Assembly (NCBI GenBank): GCA_017506865.1
Contig: JAFCMP010000555.1
Location: 496,001 to 560,000, forward strand
From: Tribonema minus
Lineage: Eukaryota > Sar > Xanthophyceae > Tribonematales > Tribonemataceae
Reading direction: 5' to 3'
Length of the DNA: 64,000 nt
This document shows, in pieces, positions 11,852 to 25,800 of the stretch. Both the position numbers and the translations under genes were made by a program. How positions within the stretch are numbered: position 1 is the first letter of the stretch; the number at the start of each line of letters is the position of its first letter. Under the pieces are notes generated by a model. The model was not told the origin of the DNA. It was given only the letters and a program-made list of their open reading frames with translations, and did no database searches.

Positions 11852-14797
11852 ATGGCTACCACATCCGCCTTCTCGGTGGGCGTCGTTGACGCCATGGAGG
11901 CTGAGAAGAAGGTCAGTACATGGAGCGCCGGACCACCGGCTTTCGCAGCTTGCCTTGGAGCCCCAGGCGTCGTTACCCCCCCTTGGATCATCTACCCGTC
12001 ATGATGGACTTCCTTCTCGTTGGGAGAGTGATACTTAAGGCGTCCACTGTTGGCGGTGCTATACGTTGGCGTATGATCGACGAGACGTCTATCAGTCGCA
12101 GCCCGGCAGCTATACCAGCGCTGTTGTGGAGTATCCCTACTGAACATACCTTCTGTTGGAGCCGAAGGCGCGCACGGCAGCCGGCCCGAGGTCTTCCAGT
12201 CCGAAAGCGAGCACAGCGCAAGCAAGATCTTCAGCACCAGCGACACCTCGATGATAGCTTGCGATGCCTGCCCTGCAGCAGTATGCGGAGCGCCACTCTG
12301 CTTTATTGTGGCGGGTGGCCCATCTGGACCTCAACCTCCGAAGAAAGCGGATACAAGTGCCTGTACTGCCCTGCACATGGCCAACTTTGAGCTATTGCTG
12401 CTCTGCACTTGATGCTCCGAGAGCGCCAAAGCCTGCTTTGACATAATGGAGCACTCGGCGTGCGTCTGGGGGGCTCGCTAGCGGACGTGACCAAGCAAGC
12501 AATCCGGGGTCCTGTCTGTGCTACTTGCGGCGCAAGGCTCGCTACAATGAGCGGGCGTGGCACTGGGACAGGATTGCGCCACCTGGCGCCGACAGACCCC
12601 CTCCCCTCCTTCGGTGACGGTGCCCCAGGCTTGGCTTCAACGACGCCCCCTTGCACCCCCCCCCCCTTTGCCTTGCTGCACTGTTCGTACCCCCCCGCAA
12701 CCCCCCCCCGCAGCTCAACATGTCGCTGGAAGACATCATCAAGGCGAGGCACGAGGCGGACAAGCAGGCGCGGGACCCGCAGGGTGGCGGTGGCGGCAGC
12801 GGCAGCAGCGGCGGCGGCGGCGGCGGCAGCAAGCCCACCGCCGCCGAGAGGGCCATCGGCCGCGCCGCCGCGCGCCGCGACGCGGCGCTCGCCTCCAAGC
12901 GCGGCCTCCCCGCGCCGATGGACGTCGACGCGGTCGCGCAGAAGCGCGTGCAGAAGCAGGTCGCGCGCCGCCTCGTGCACCAGCACCTCGCCTCCAAGGC
13001 CTCCTCAGCGCTCAGCGCCGGTGCCGCGCCCAAGACGAAGAGGGTTGGCGTGAAGCAGCAGCAGCGGGAGGGCGGCGGCGGCGGCGGCGGCAGCGTGAGC
13101 GCGGGCGGCGGCATGGTCGCCGACAGGGCCGTCGGCGCTGTCGTGAAGCAGCCCAAGAGCGTACGCGTGGCGGCGAAAGTGAAGGTGAGCGCTGCTGCTG
13201 CCGCCCGTCGAGAGCTGCTGCCTTGCCGCGGTGCGCGCCGCCGCGCCTGCGGGAGGTCTGCAGCGGCAGAGCGCCTGACGTGAGCGAAAAGAGCCACAGA
13301 CGCATGCACGGGCGGTGATTGCAGCGTTCGCGCGCCATTGCTTCTTGGCGTGCTGATATCCGCAGCTGCGTGTGGCTCCATCGATCTCATGCGTACGACG
13401 TGGGCGCATCAGCATCAGCTTTCAATTGCTCGATAACGTCATAGAGCTGTAACACAGGCCCCAGCTGACGTGGAGTTGTAGATCTGACACCCGATGGCCC
13501 CTTCGCTGTGCACACGCCACTCCAGGCCGGGTCCGCCAACGCGGCACTCAGAGCGCGCGCCGCCGCTATCGCCGCCGCCGCCGCTGCCGCCGCCGCTGCG
13601 GACGTGCAGCAGCGGGCCCGCGCGCTGCGCCCGCAGCAGCTGCGCAAGAACGCTGCGCCGGTGCCGCCGCCGCAGCAGCAGCAGCGGGGCGCCGACGACT
13701 ACTTCAACAACAACAACCTCAACAGCGACAACTTCAACGACGGGTCGCGCATGCGCGCCTCGACGGCGGCGGCGTTCCAGTTTGCGGCGCCTGCGCCCGC
13801 GGCAGCGCGGCAGCACGCCAAGCGCGTGGCGGCGATGGCGGCGGCGCTGGAGCAGCAGACGGCGGAGTGGCGGCAGCAGCGGCGCAACCGGCCGAAGTGC
13901 AGGGTGGAGCTGCAGGGCGGCGTGCGGTCCATGGCGGCGCCGAGCGCTGCTGACGCGGGCAGGTATGTATGTATGCCACGTGGCAATGACATGTTGATGT
14001 TGTCCGTCGATTGTCCATGCAGTGTCTCTTTGTAACAGTGCGTCGCACTCCATCTGACACGTTGTGTCCTTCATTCTACATGCATTGTGTCGTTTCGTGC
14101 CGAGGGCGTCTGACTCTATCTGTAGCAAGTGCCAGAGCAGGCTAGCGAGGTGCGTGGCGAGCACACCGTTTTGAAATGCGACAGTCGAGAAGTCCGCTGC
14201 GTGAGGTGCCACTTCGAACAGAATCTGGTTGTCACACCACCCTCCAAGAAGTCATGCGCGTCTTGCTGGCACCATACCGGCGCAACCCACTGGTGTCTTC
14301 GCCCAGCGCGTACCGCCATAGCTACTGCTGCCGCAGCGGCTGTGTTTCGCGCATTTATAGCACCAGCATGCATTTCGTTGCCTGTGTATTCACCCGCTGA
14401 GCATCACCACCACCCGCATCGCCTCCGCAGCAGCAGTGGCGACCGCGCCGTGCGCAAGCGCGTCGCCGCCGCCGCCGCCAGCGCGCGCGCGCATGCGCAG
14501 CAGCAGACCGCCGTGCAGCGCCGCGCCGCGCAGCTCGCCGAGCGCCGCGGCTTCGCGGCGAAGACGCTGTCGGCGTTGCTGCCGCCGCCGCCGCTGCCGC
14601 GCGCTTCACCCGCGGGGCGGAAGCAGGGGAAGCGGCGCGCGCTGACGGCCATGTCGCTGGCGCAGGCGGGCGCGCGGCGCGGCGGCAGCAGCGGCGGCGG
14701 CGGCGGCGCGGGAGGCGCGTCGCCGCAGCAGCAGAAGCAGCAGCAGCGCGCCAAGGGGAAGAAGAAGGGGGCGGCGCCGGCGGCGCGCCGCGGCTGA
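11852..14797 (+). CDS. Putative mRNA-export adaptor with UAP56-binding motif
   Basis: Four exons: 11852-11911, 12714-13184, 13526-13962 and 14431-14797 (444 aa, TGA stop). All junctions keep frame; exon 3 ends in phase 2 and exon 4 supplies the last base of a Ser codon. Exon 1 encodes a short Met-Ala leader ending in EAEKK. Exon 2 opens with LNMSLEDIIK (residues 21-30), matching the helical UAP56/DDX39-binding motif of Aly/REF, UIF and related export factors (MDMSLDDIIK type). The rest is low complexity: Gly/Ser runs, an Ala run near residues 190-205, Gln runs and Arg/Lys-rich stretches, with ALTAMSLAQAGARR near the C-terminus possibly a second weak motif. No RRM was seen. The export role is inferred from one motif. 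Unlike the other genes here, its introns show no clear exon-end copies. Confidence 0.7.
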
Positions 14798-16871
14798 GAC
14801 GGCGCGTCCGCGGCGCTGCGCTGCTGCAGCTGCGGCGGCGGCAGCGGCAGCGGCGGCGGCTGCGCAGCATAGCAGCGGCAGCGGCAGCGCTCACACGCAC
14901 TGAACAGAGGAAGCAGACGGCGCTAAGCGCGCCCTAAGCATCCGCGACAACTGCGGCGACTTCATCGACGCTTTTGCAGCTAGGGGCGGGGGGGGGGGGG
15001 GGAGGGGCGGGGGGGGGCACAGCGGCGCTGAGCAATGTGCAGCGTCGTTCAGCAACATGCGCGGTCGGCGCAGCCTTAGCGGACCCCCCACGCGGCGTTT
15101 GTACACTAGAGAATTCAGTGCTGCGCCTCGCGCTGTACTGTTGCCGCGGTTTCTCACGACGCGGCAGCTATCGTCACTGGGTAACGACGGGCCATCATCG
15201 AGCACCTCCAAGCGCTAGCAGGCCACCGTGTTCGTCCCTTCGCTAATCAGGGGGGACAGAGGCACGATTGCAGCCAAGCGCCTCCGGGGAGAGAGCAGAG
15301 GGGGGCTTATTAGATGGGGTCCTGGCGCCAGAAGGATCTCGAACCGTAACGTGCGTTCTATGTTGGCACACTTTCTGGCAATGACCTTTTCTTCGGTCAC
15401 CAAAAAAAGGTATGCGTTTGTTTTCAGTGCGTGTGTTAGGGGCAAGGACGGGGCGGGCAAGACGACAAATAAACTGGCATATTGAATGGCGGTGGGCTGT
15501 CACATGCCGCAGCGGGGCAGTCAACTGGCAGTCGTTGCGAGCTTGCACGCTGAACTGTAATCCTTCATGGACTGGCGTATCCACAGCATTGCCAGGAGGA
15601 GTGTATACACAACAACAAGTAATGCCAATGGTGGCGGGTGCAATACACGGACTGCATGAGTGAAACGCTGCGCCAATGTCAAATCGTGCCTCGTTGTCTG
15701 GCTGCCGGTTGCAATGGCACGACAGTGCTTGTTTAAAATCTGCAGTGCTGGGTCATGCATCCCTTGAACAGTGGCCACATTGCACACTTCACATCCTTCA
15801 AGTCCGACCGTTGCATGCTACACAACGTTACAGCAACTCTCGCATGACACCGTGTCTGTGGGCAAATGGTTGCATAGGATGCCGTTGAGGTTCTGCGCAG
15901 TCTGGTGTGTAGCTCCGCATTGTGCCGCTCATGGTCACTGCAGTCACCACTTGAGATGTATGCACATGCATATCTGCATTTCGCTTTCTCAACAATGTCT
16001 TGAATGCTCCAACTACAGAAGTTCCTGCAGTTTCATGTGACGTTGATGTCGAGTGTGCACTGCGTGCCACTAAGTTGAATACACAGGGACACTTTGTCCT
16101 CATAGTGTGGGTGTCCTCATAGTGTGGGCGCAAGAACTGTCGTTTCTGGATGGGGCAGCGCTCAACTATCCCTCAGCAGCAGCAACAGCTGATGCAGCGG
16201 GGAAGCAGATAGCCATTGGGCCACGTGCAGCAAGCAAGACAACAAGCAAGAGAGTAGAGGCAACACCGGCCAGCGCTGTTGTGATAATGATGCCATGCAG
16301 CAAGCAGGGGCCCTGTGTATTCACGCACCATGTACATGCAGCGGCACGCGCCGCGTGACGCAAGCTTTGCCCACACACATGCCACGAAGTGTCTTCACCC
16401 AAGCCGCCCGGCATATGCCAGCGAGTGACGGCCACCCTCTTGCTGGCTCCGTCCCATCGTTCATGAATTCAAGCTCAGCAATCCTGCATCGCGGGCGCCC
16501 TCTCGTTCAGCATTCAAGGTCACCGCTTGCCAGGAGAGCACTGCCGCCGCTGCTGCTGCCTTGCCACGCTTTCCCCAGCACGGGCGCTACCCGTGCGAAG
16601 CAGCGTGTAAACGCCAGCGGCAGTGGCGCCGACGCAAGTGCGCTCGGTGGCGGGTTCGAAGTGGCTCACCCCCCCCCCCCCCCCCCCCCCCCCGGGGCGG
16701 CAACGTGGGAGGGGAGACGGGGGGAGGAAGCGGGGGGCTGCTAGGCGGCGGTTGCCTTGACATGGGGGGGGGGGGAGCACAGAAGGAGGGGGCAGGCCAA
16801 GGGGGCGAGCAGCGTGCTACACGCCTGCTACCTCACAGCAAAAGGCGCTCGGGAAGGGGGGCAGCGCGCGC
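14798..16871. other. Convergent intergenic region
   Basis: Lies between the 3' ends of the UBM-protein gene (plus) and the TOM70-like gene (minus). It has G-rich runs near 14985-15020 and a C tract near 16669-16693. No gene or RNA was recognised. Confidence 0.45.
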
Positions 16872-19800
16872 CTAAACAAGGGCCTCGAGGCTCACGCCCA
16901 GCAGCTGCGCGGCCTGCAGCTTGCTGAGCGCCGCTGCCTTCATCTGGCACAGCGTGCCGATCTCCTCGCGGTCGCGCGTGAGTCGCATCGCTCTGCAGCG
17001 GCGCGGGGCAGGGTAAGTGGCGGTCAGGGGCAGCACAAGTGGCGGTCAGGTCAATGCACGCGCGGAGTGACAGCGTCGTGTTGCGTGTTGGGGTGGTCAG
17101 TCGCGTGGTGTGCCTGAGAGCCCGCAAGAACACTCATGAGGCGGTTATATTAACACGAGCACTCTTTCTGGTTTCTACAAGTGGCGGTCAGGTCGATGCA
17201 CGCGCAGTGTGACAGTGTCGTGCTGTGTGTTGGAGTGGTCAGTCGCCTGGTGTGCCAGGGAGCTCCCAGGAACACGGGTGTTCACACTCATGAGGCGATC
17301 CTGCTACAATGAGCACTTTTGGTGTTTTAGGAGTCGGGTTGCACTTTAAGTTGTGCGCTTGAGGTTGTACACTGTTGACGATTTGCGAATCCGAACGCTC
17401 TGCGGCGGCTATGCGGCACAGACAAGGGTCAAAACGATGCATGCGCATAGTGACAGTGTTGTGCTGCATAGGAGGTCAGTCGCCTGGTGTGCCTGAGAGC
17501 CCGCAGAAAACACTCTTGAGGCGATCCTATTAAGTTTAGAAGTACAAGTAACAAGCACTGTTTTCTTGAGCAAGCTGGGTTGCACTTTGAAGTTGTGCAC
17601 TCGGAACGTCCTGCATTTTTTGTTCGAGATCAGTCCGGTACTTTTGTGTGCTCGACTCTGCGGTCCCAAGCTGGCATGCCCAGGCGTGCTGAGCGCTCGT
17701 GATGTCTAACCCTAACCCTAACCCTAACCCTAACCTAACCCTAACCCTCTTTCCCTATGCGCGCAAGCACGTGTGTGTCGAGTCGCTGTCATGGCGCAAG
17801 CTCAGGTTCCACTGCACCGGTGATCTGCAAAATGTCAATATCGCACGAATTCGCACAGGTGCGTGCACTCCATAAAGACGGCATAGGTAAATGTAATCAG
17901 GCTGCGCAACGAAGGCACAAACCAGGTCACTCTCACGATGGGGGCGTGGTCGGACAACAGCATAGGCACCAGAATGGCAGAGCTGATTGCACAGTCATTG
18001 CACGGTTGACCGCCAAGTTTGACGTACATCAAGATCGGTGGCATACGGGGTATGGAGCCAAGCAATACTTTTGGTGTGTTGAAGTGCAGCTCTGTACTGA
18101 ACTATCTGGACAGAGTGCTGCGCAACATCAGTCATGGCGCCCAACTGGTGGCGCATTGAATCGCGAGTGAGTGCACTGTCCGTGCTTACAAACTTGCATG
18201 GAAGTACTTGACACGAGCGGGCAGAGATGCAAGCGCGCAGCGCGTCATCGATCAGGCAGTTCCGCGTGAACTTGCACACGCTATCATATCACCTAACACG
18301 TGAGACCTTTCCAACACTGAACACCCATGCCTCGAACGCTAAAAGCTTGCACACAGAAGTCTCTTTGACTGGTGGATACGGTGGTACTGTTTGACTCATG
18401 GCTAATTGCTGCAGCAGCGGCGACCACGGTTATTGGTGGAAGGCACTTGCGGCTGACCATCCCTTGTCACCTGGAGCTCTACGATCTTTTGATTCGTTTT
18501 CATCATATATATATCAAGGGCGGACCACGAATGCACTGTACGCGTTTACACGCTTGCATGCTTTAAACTACGCCATACAAGCGGGCAGAGATTGGACGCC
18601 CAGAGCCCGGGGGTGTCCTGAGGCGCAAATGGACCAGTTCTGTATTGCACCCATTGCGCACACTACATGACATCAGTAATCACGCTAGGCCGGAGCGCGG
18701 GTAACTACGTAGTCCACTGCAGATGTGACTGCGCACACGCTACACGAGATATTGCGCAAGGATGCGCAAGGATTCAGATCGTCCTTTGAGTAGGATTAGG
18801 GTTAGGAAAATTCCCTTCACAAAGGGAAAAACAGTTCCACATAATGTTATAGGAATCGATGGTGCTTGCAAGGTTTTTATTCATCCAGCAGGCCCTGTAC
18901 GTACGGTCAGGGTTAGGGTTAGGGTTAGAGTTAGCCGCTGTGAGCGCACCTGTCGTACAAGGCGATGCCCTCCATGATCGCTTCTTCCGTGGTAGCCTTC
19001 CGCACCTTGGACTGCGCGCACAGAGGCGAGGTCACAGCGGGGGCAGCGCCAATTGCCACCACATTCTTAGTGGGATGCTATTCCAATATCGTAATACATG
19101 TACATAAACGCGGCAAATGCTTTGGTGCGGCTCACCGTAACCCTTGGGTTAGCGTTTGGGTTTGGGTTAGGGAGCGTCCTTTGGCGTGAAGACGCCGCGA
19201 GCCGCACGGCATAGGGGAGCAGCTGCGCTGTGTACTTGCTCCAGACACTCACAAAATGGGAGACGCATGAGCGAAGCAGGTGCGGTGCCAACCTGCAGTA
19301 CCTAGTACACCGTATGGTACTTTGGAGTATGACAAACAGCAGTACAACCATTTGAGTGCGCACAAAGTGCACCAATAACAGTTCAGCAGCGCTCGCCCGT
19401 CCCTCAAAGCACGAGCCTCGCTGTCATGCAAGTGTACTGTACGTACCTCGGGATCGACGATTGAGGCAGTGCTTAACCTTACGGAGGAGCACCCCGCCTT
19501 GCGTGAGCAAGGTAGAGGATAGCGGCAATGAGATAGATCCCCCTCAATTCCGAAAGCGCATTCCATGAGCCGCTGAGCCTCCACCTCGTCTAGCCCTACT
19601 CATCTTATCTCAACCCTAAGGAGCGCCGTCGAGGAGCTTCTTAGGGTTAGGTCAGGGTTAGAATGAGGGTCACTAGCACTAGGTACCTGAGCAAGGTGGG
19701 TGACGCCGCAACAAGTTCCCCATCGATCACGAGAGCGCGTTTGGGCGCTCAGCCTCTGCTGCGTCTAGCCCTAGCTATCTTAGTTCAACCCCAAGGAGCG

Positions 19801-22800
19801 CCGTCAAGTTCAACCCCAAGGAGCGCCGTCAAGGGTCATCTTAGGGTTAGGGTTAGGGTTACTAGGTACCTGAACAAGGTGGGGGATGAGCGCAACGATT
19901 TCCCCATCAATCTCAAGGGCGCGCTCCATCCTTCGCCTCATCTAATCCTGCTAATCGCAACCCTAAAGAGCACCGTCGAGGAGCATCTTAGGGTGAGGCT
20001 TGGGGTTACTAGGTACCTGAGCAAGGTGGAAGATGATGTGACGATTTCCCCAACAATCTCGAGGGTGCGCTCCATGAGTCCGCCTCACCTAGCCCTACTC
20101 ATCTCAACCCTAAGGGGCACCGTGGAGGAGCACCTCACCGTACATACCCGAGCAAGGTGGAGAATGGGCGCAACGGTTTCCCCGTCAATCTCAAGGGTGC
20201 GCTCCATGAGCCGCTCAGCCTCCGCCGCGTCTAGCCCTACTTAACTCAACCCTAAGCAGCCCCTGTCGAGCAGCATCGTACAGAACTCATACAACAAATG
20301 CACTCTCGCTTGAGGAGCGAAAAACCCTGCACCTGAGCAAGGTGGAGGATGGGCGTGACAATCTCCCCGTCAATCTCGAGGGTGCGCTCCATGAGCCGCT
20401 CGGCCTCCGCCTCGTAGTTGACGGCGTCGCGCATCTTGCCCACGCTCTGCGCAATGTCCACGCGCTGCAGCAGCCGCAGGGCCTTGGTGAGCGGGGGGTT
20501 GGCGCCCCTGGGGTCCGAATCTATCGCGCGGTCGTACCACCCAAAGGCCTCCTGCGGATGAGGGGGGGCAGGGGGGGGGGGGGGGGGCACTGCACTGTGG
20601 TATTGCTGTCATGCAGTTATGAAGGAACCATGAATGGGGGGTGTATATAGGCATGGACTTGGTGAGCGGCGGGTTGGCGCCCCTAGGGTCCACGTCAATT
20701 GCGCGGTCGTACCACCCAAAGGCCTCCTGCACATGGGGGGGGCATGGGGGGGGCGGCGTGGGGGGGGGGGGGGGGGGGGGGCACTGCACTTTGGCATATT
20801 TCTGAAGTAGCTGTCTTTCATTCATGAAGAGGCCATGGGTGGGGGTGTATATAGGCATGGACTTGGTGAGCAGGGCCCTTGGAGCGCCTGCGTGTACTTC
20901 GTGGTCGTACCACCCAAAGGAGTCCTGAAGATGAGAGCGGGGGATGGGGGGCGGGGCGGGGGCGGGGGGGGGGGGGGCACTGCACTTGGGTATAGCTATC
21001 ATTCGTATACGAAAAATGCAAGGATGGGGGTGTATATATGCATAAACATGGTGAGCAGGGCGTGCGTCTATCGCGCAGTCAAATGCTGGAAGGCCTCGTG
21101 CTTGTTCGGAGGGGGGGGGGGGGGCGTTGTGGTCGTAAAAAAAACCAAATGGTCCATGGTCCCTGTGCCAGGGAAGAGTCGTGAGATGGCCAGACTTGAA
21201 CGCCGCGAGATGCACAGGCTCCGAAGCTGAGTGCACTTCGTGCTCAGTTGTCAGCAGGCGCTTCAGCATCTTGTCTTGATCGGTCTCCATCGGGCCGCGC
21301 TGCAGCAGCAGATCCGCCTTGCACAGCAAGAGCTTGGCCTTGTCAGACTTGTGGTGAAGTTCGCAGCATGCTTCTAGAGGTACACCTAAAGAAGTACAGA
21401 GGCATGAGAGTTACAAGTATGTATGTATGTACGCTACCCTTCAGCCCACGCATACACACATACGCCGTACCTCAATCATATGTGGATCGGTCTCCATCAG
21501 GCCGCTCTGCAAACGCAGAACCTCCTTGCAGAGCATGAGCTCCGCCATGTCCGGTGTGTGAAATTCGTAGAGCGCACGGAAAGGAGTACAGAGACGAATG
21601 TAAGCGTAGGTTTGCATGTATACGCTCTTAGGGTTAGGGTTAGGGTTAGTGTGCGATTCCCCCGCCCACGCGCCATACCTTAATCTTACTCTGATCGGTC
21701 TCCATCAGACCGCGCTGGAACAGCAGATCCGATCCGCCTCGCTTATCATGAGCTTGGCCCTGTCAGACTTGTGGTGAAGTTCACAGCATGCTTCTAGAAG
21801 TATACAGAGAGAAGGACAGGGACACGAGCGTACACGTACGTATGTATATATGCTACCCTTCAGCCCACGCATACATACATACGCCGTACCTCAATCATAT
21901 CTTCATCGCTCGCCATCAAACCGCGCTGGAACAGCAGGTCCGCCTTGCACAGCATGAGCTCTGCGGAGTCGGGCGACCGCACGATGGCGATGTCCGCCAC
22001 CTGCCCCGCTTGGTCCAGCTGCCGACACACAGAACGCACGTCGCAATGCGGGCGCATAGGGGTGGAGATGGGGGGCGGGGGGGGGGGGGGGGGGGGGAGA
22101 GCAGAAAGCAAATGCGTACGTGTGTGGTCAGCGCCTTGACTGCTCGCCTTCTTGCTGTTAGCAGCGGGCTTTATGGCTATGGCAGCGACGTGCCCCCCTC
22201 GGTCTTACGGGTAGTAGGGTTAGGGTTAGGGTTAACCTGACCCTAAGTCAGCCGCCGGCGCGCATGCAAGCGACAGTGCGGAGGTGTCAGGGTTGAAGTC
22301 ACGAAGAAGAAAAAATCTAATCTGAAATGCTCTGAAACAAGCAAATGCATGCGCGGCGACGTGAGCGGCTTGGCTTCCTGCGTACCTGCACGAGAAATAG
22401 GATGGGGACCGAGGAGCACCCGCAACACTTGGGCAGCGGTGTCGTCCGCTGCGTTCTTTGTCACGGTGAGCACATCATCATCTACTTCAAGTTCAAGTCA
22501 CAAAGGCGGCGGCGTCCCCCACCGTCATGGCGTCGCCGGCCCGCCGCCTGCGGGAGTGCTGCAAACTTCAATCTCCACTCACATGGCAGCGTTTGTCACT
22601 GTTTGCAACTTCAAGCTCAACTCACAAAGGCGGCAGCGTCCTCCTCTGATGTGGCGTCGCCGGCCGCCGCCAGCGGGCACTCCTCTAAGAGCTGCAAAAT
22701 CCGACTTCAACGTACATGGGCAGCGCACTTCACCACTAATAAACTTCAAGTTCAACCCACAAAGGCGGCGGCGTCCTCCGCCGTCGTGGCGTCGCCGGCC

Positions 22801-25800
22801 GCTGCCTGCAGGTACTCCTGCACGATCTGCGGCGCTGCAAACTTCAACCTCAGCCAGCAAACTTCACCACCACCATAAACTTCAAGTTCAGCCCACAAAG
22901 GCGGCGGCGTCCTCCGCCGTCGTGGCGTCGCCGGCCGCTGCCTGCAGGTACTCCTGCACGATCTGCGCCGCTGCAAACTTCAACCTCAACCAGCAAACTT
23001 CACCTCCACCATAAACTTCAAGTTCAGCCCACAAAGGCGGCGGCGTCCTCCGCCGACGTGGCGTCGCCGACCGCCGCCTGCAGGTAGCCGCGCCGCTTCC
23101 AACTTCAACCTCAACTCACAACGGCAGCGCGTACATTAACTTCAAGTTCAACTCACAAAGGCGGCGGCGTCCTCCGCCGACGCGTCGCTCATCGCCGCCT
23201 GCAGGTACTCCTGCACGAGCCGCACCGCCGCGGACGCGTGCCGCGGATTGAGCGCCAGGCACGTCTGGAGGTCGTTCCGCGCGCCCTCGGGGTCGCTCTG
23301 CAGCGACCGCACCTGCGACGTGCAGCAGCGGCGCTCAGATTAGCGGTGTGTGTTGAATCCGTTGCACTGGCCACCTCCTTTTTCAATTCTTAAAATGTGT
23401 TCATCTCCACCAAAACTTATTGTACAGATGCATTTTTTGTTAGGAAAAGCGTCAGCATGGCTCAGCATCGATGATAGGCAGGTCGCGCCGCGCGCCCTCG
23501 GGGTCGCTCTGCAGCGACCGCACCTGCAACGCGCAGCAGCAGCGCTCATATCAGTGGTGCGTCCCTCAACAGCAGATCTCATAATAGGCAGGTCGCGGGG
23601 TGAACTTGCAGCGACCGCACCTGCCACACACGGCAGCAGCGCTCAGCTTAGTGGTGCAGCACTGCTCAAAACGAAAAGAACAAAAAATAGGCAGGTTGGG
23701 CGGCGGGGCCCTTCAGTGTCGTCTTGCAGCGACTGGACTTACGACACGCGGCAGCAGCGCTCAGATTAGTGGCTTTATTCTAAAATTCGGTACAATAACC
23801 ATATCATTGTCAAATCATCAGTATATTTTGTAAATGTGTTCAACTACACCAACACTTGAGCATTTTGTATTAGAAAAAGTGTCATCACCGCTCAGCATTG
23901 ATGATGGGCAGGTCGCGCTGTGCGCCCTCAGCATCGCGCTGAAGCGACCACACCTGCGCTACAGCAGCAGCGCCCAAGTTGCCTACCTATAGCGGATGCG
24001 GCGATGAAGCATGCACACTCTGTAGCCATTCCACGATATACAGTACAGCTCAGCGGGTGGCAGTGCTCAGCCTCAATTACAGCCAGGTGGCGGCGACCTT
24101 CGGCGTTGCCTTGCAGCTACAGCACCTGCAAAGCAGCAGCAGCGCTCCGGTCGATGTGCCCGCCGCGGATGCGGTGATGAAGCTCGCACACTGCAGTCAT
24201 TTCACGAAGACTACTTTCAGCATCGGTCGACAGGGGGGGAAGCGCTCAGCTTTGATGCTGCCCCTTGTGCCCGTACGCTCAGAAGCAGCGCTCCGTTGCG
24301 GCATTTGAGCGCATGCTCCACACGTTGTTGAGGTATACACTTCCATACGGGCGAGCGGCTTGCACTGTGCGCCGGCGCACGACACCTGCACCTGCACGTA
24401 CGCCTGGTAATATGCATACCAGCCCCTCGCAGGCATGACTGCATGGGGGCAGCGGGCGCATGGTGCACGCTTCGTTGAAGTACGTGTACAGATTGTGCGT
24501 GACACTCTACACACACATTGAAGTACGCGCACACGCGCATACCTTTTCTTTTCAAGATTAAAACTAAAGTTACCTTTAAGTCTTTAGGAACATGTGCACT
24601 GACTTCGTGACTAAAGCCTAAACGCATGACAATTAAATCATTCTCAATTCTACCTTTATAACCTACGCCAACAAATTGAAAGTTTTCTACATATGGTAAA
24701 GATAGTCCAACGTACGTACCTGCGCCTGGAACATGTACGTTGTGGCGCACTTGACATTCAGGTCCATGGCCTTGCTGAAGATAACGTTGCCTCTGTCCAT
24801 GTCGCCCTGGTCAATGGCCACGCCAGCGAGCTGCGCACACATTAACAATGCCAGCGCAGGGGGATTTGGAATGAAAGGGTGCTGCATTCAGTTTGTTTTG
24901 AATTTTTGGTGTTAATGAGCGGTGCAATTCAGCTTGATGTTTGACAGATTAAATAAGGATTACAGATTGTGTCGAAGTTTGATCAGTACCCCTGTCCATG
25001 TCGCCCGTGATCGACGGCCGCGCCCGCAAGCTGCGCATACCTGACCATGCGCATCGCAGCGGGATTGGTTCAGAATGATTGGTGTGTTGAACGTCATCTT
25101 GAAGTTTGAGGAGCGCCGCAATCTATCTTGACATTTGAGAATAAACAACATTGTGTCGAAGGTTGACATTCAACATTCCTGTCCGTGTGTCGCCCCGGTC
25201 AATGGCCACGCCCACAAGCTGCGCATACATTAACACACGCCATCGCATCAAGAACGATTGGTGTACTACTTGATATACGTTTCAAACAATAGTCACAATG
25301 TTTTTAGGCACAGTTATACAAGTACCACAAGTTATCTTGAACTTGAAAAATATGAATAGCCCATGTCGCCCTGGTCAATGACCACGCCCGCGAGCTGCGC
25401 ATACATTAACACACGCCATCGCAGGGGGTTTTGGAATAATTGTGTGCTGCATTGTGTCCTGATGTTCAAGAAGAGTCACAACAGCCTTTAAAAAAATATA
25501 AAAAAATACTGTTGTAGTGTTACAATTTAGGTTGAAGCTGACACTATTCGTATCCCTGTCAGTGTCACCCCGGTCGATGGCGAGCTGGGCATACAAAAAA
25601 ATATGGCATCGCAGGGGTTCAACGTTGAAGTGCCTCTCTGTACGCCAAATGCTAAAACGTTCCTAGCAGGTGCCCAATGCATTCAGTTGAGGGCAGACCC
25701 CGCGCGCTGAGCAAATATCGCAGGGGGATTGATGAATGCTTTCACGTGCAGTCGTGTACCCGCAAGCTGCGCGTGCAAAAGTAAGCGGCACCTCCAGAAG

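Noticed and set aside
12542-13390. Long minus-strand frames opposite the UBM-protein exon
   Set aside because: They are GC-rich shadows of the plus-strand coding exon with low-complexity translations and no family resemblance.
15340-15365. GGTTCGAGATCC on the minus strand as a tRNA B box
   Set aside because: No matching A box, anticodon arm or acceptor stem could be folded around it.
17705-17748. Telomere-type array as a chromosome end or fusion point
   Set aside because: Similar short arrays are scattered over the whole window inside introns of continuous genes.
22490-23090. Evenly spaced near-identical repeats resembling a CRISPR array
   Set aside because: The repeats are copies of a neighbouring exon end in a eukaryotic intron, the gaps are also related to each other, and no cas genes exist.
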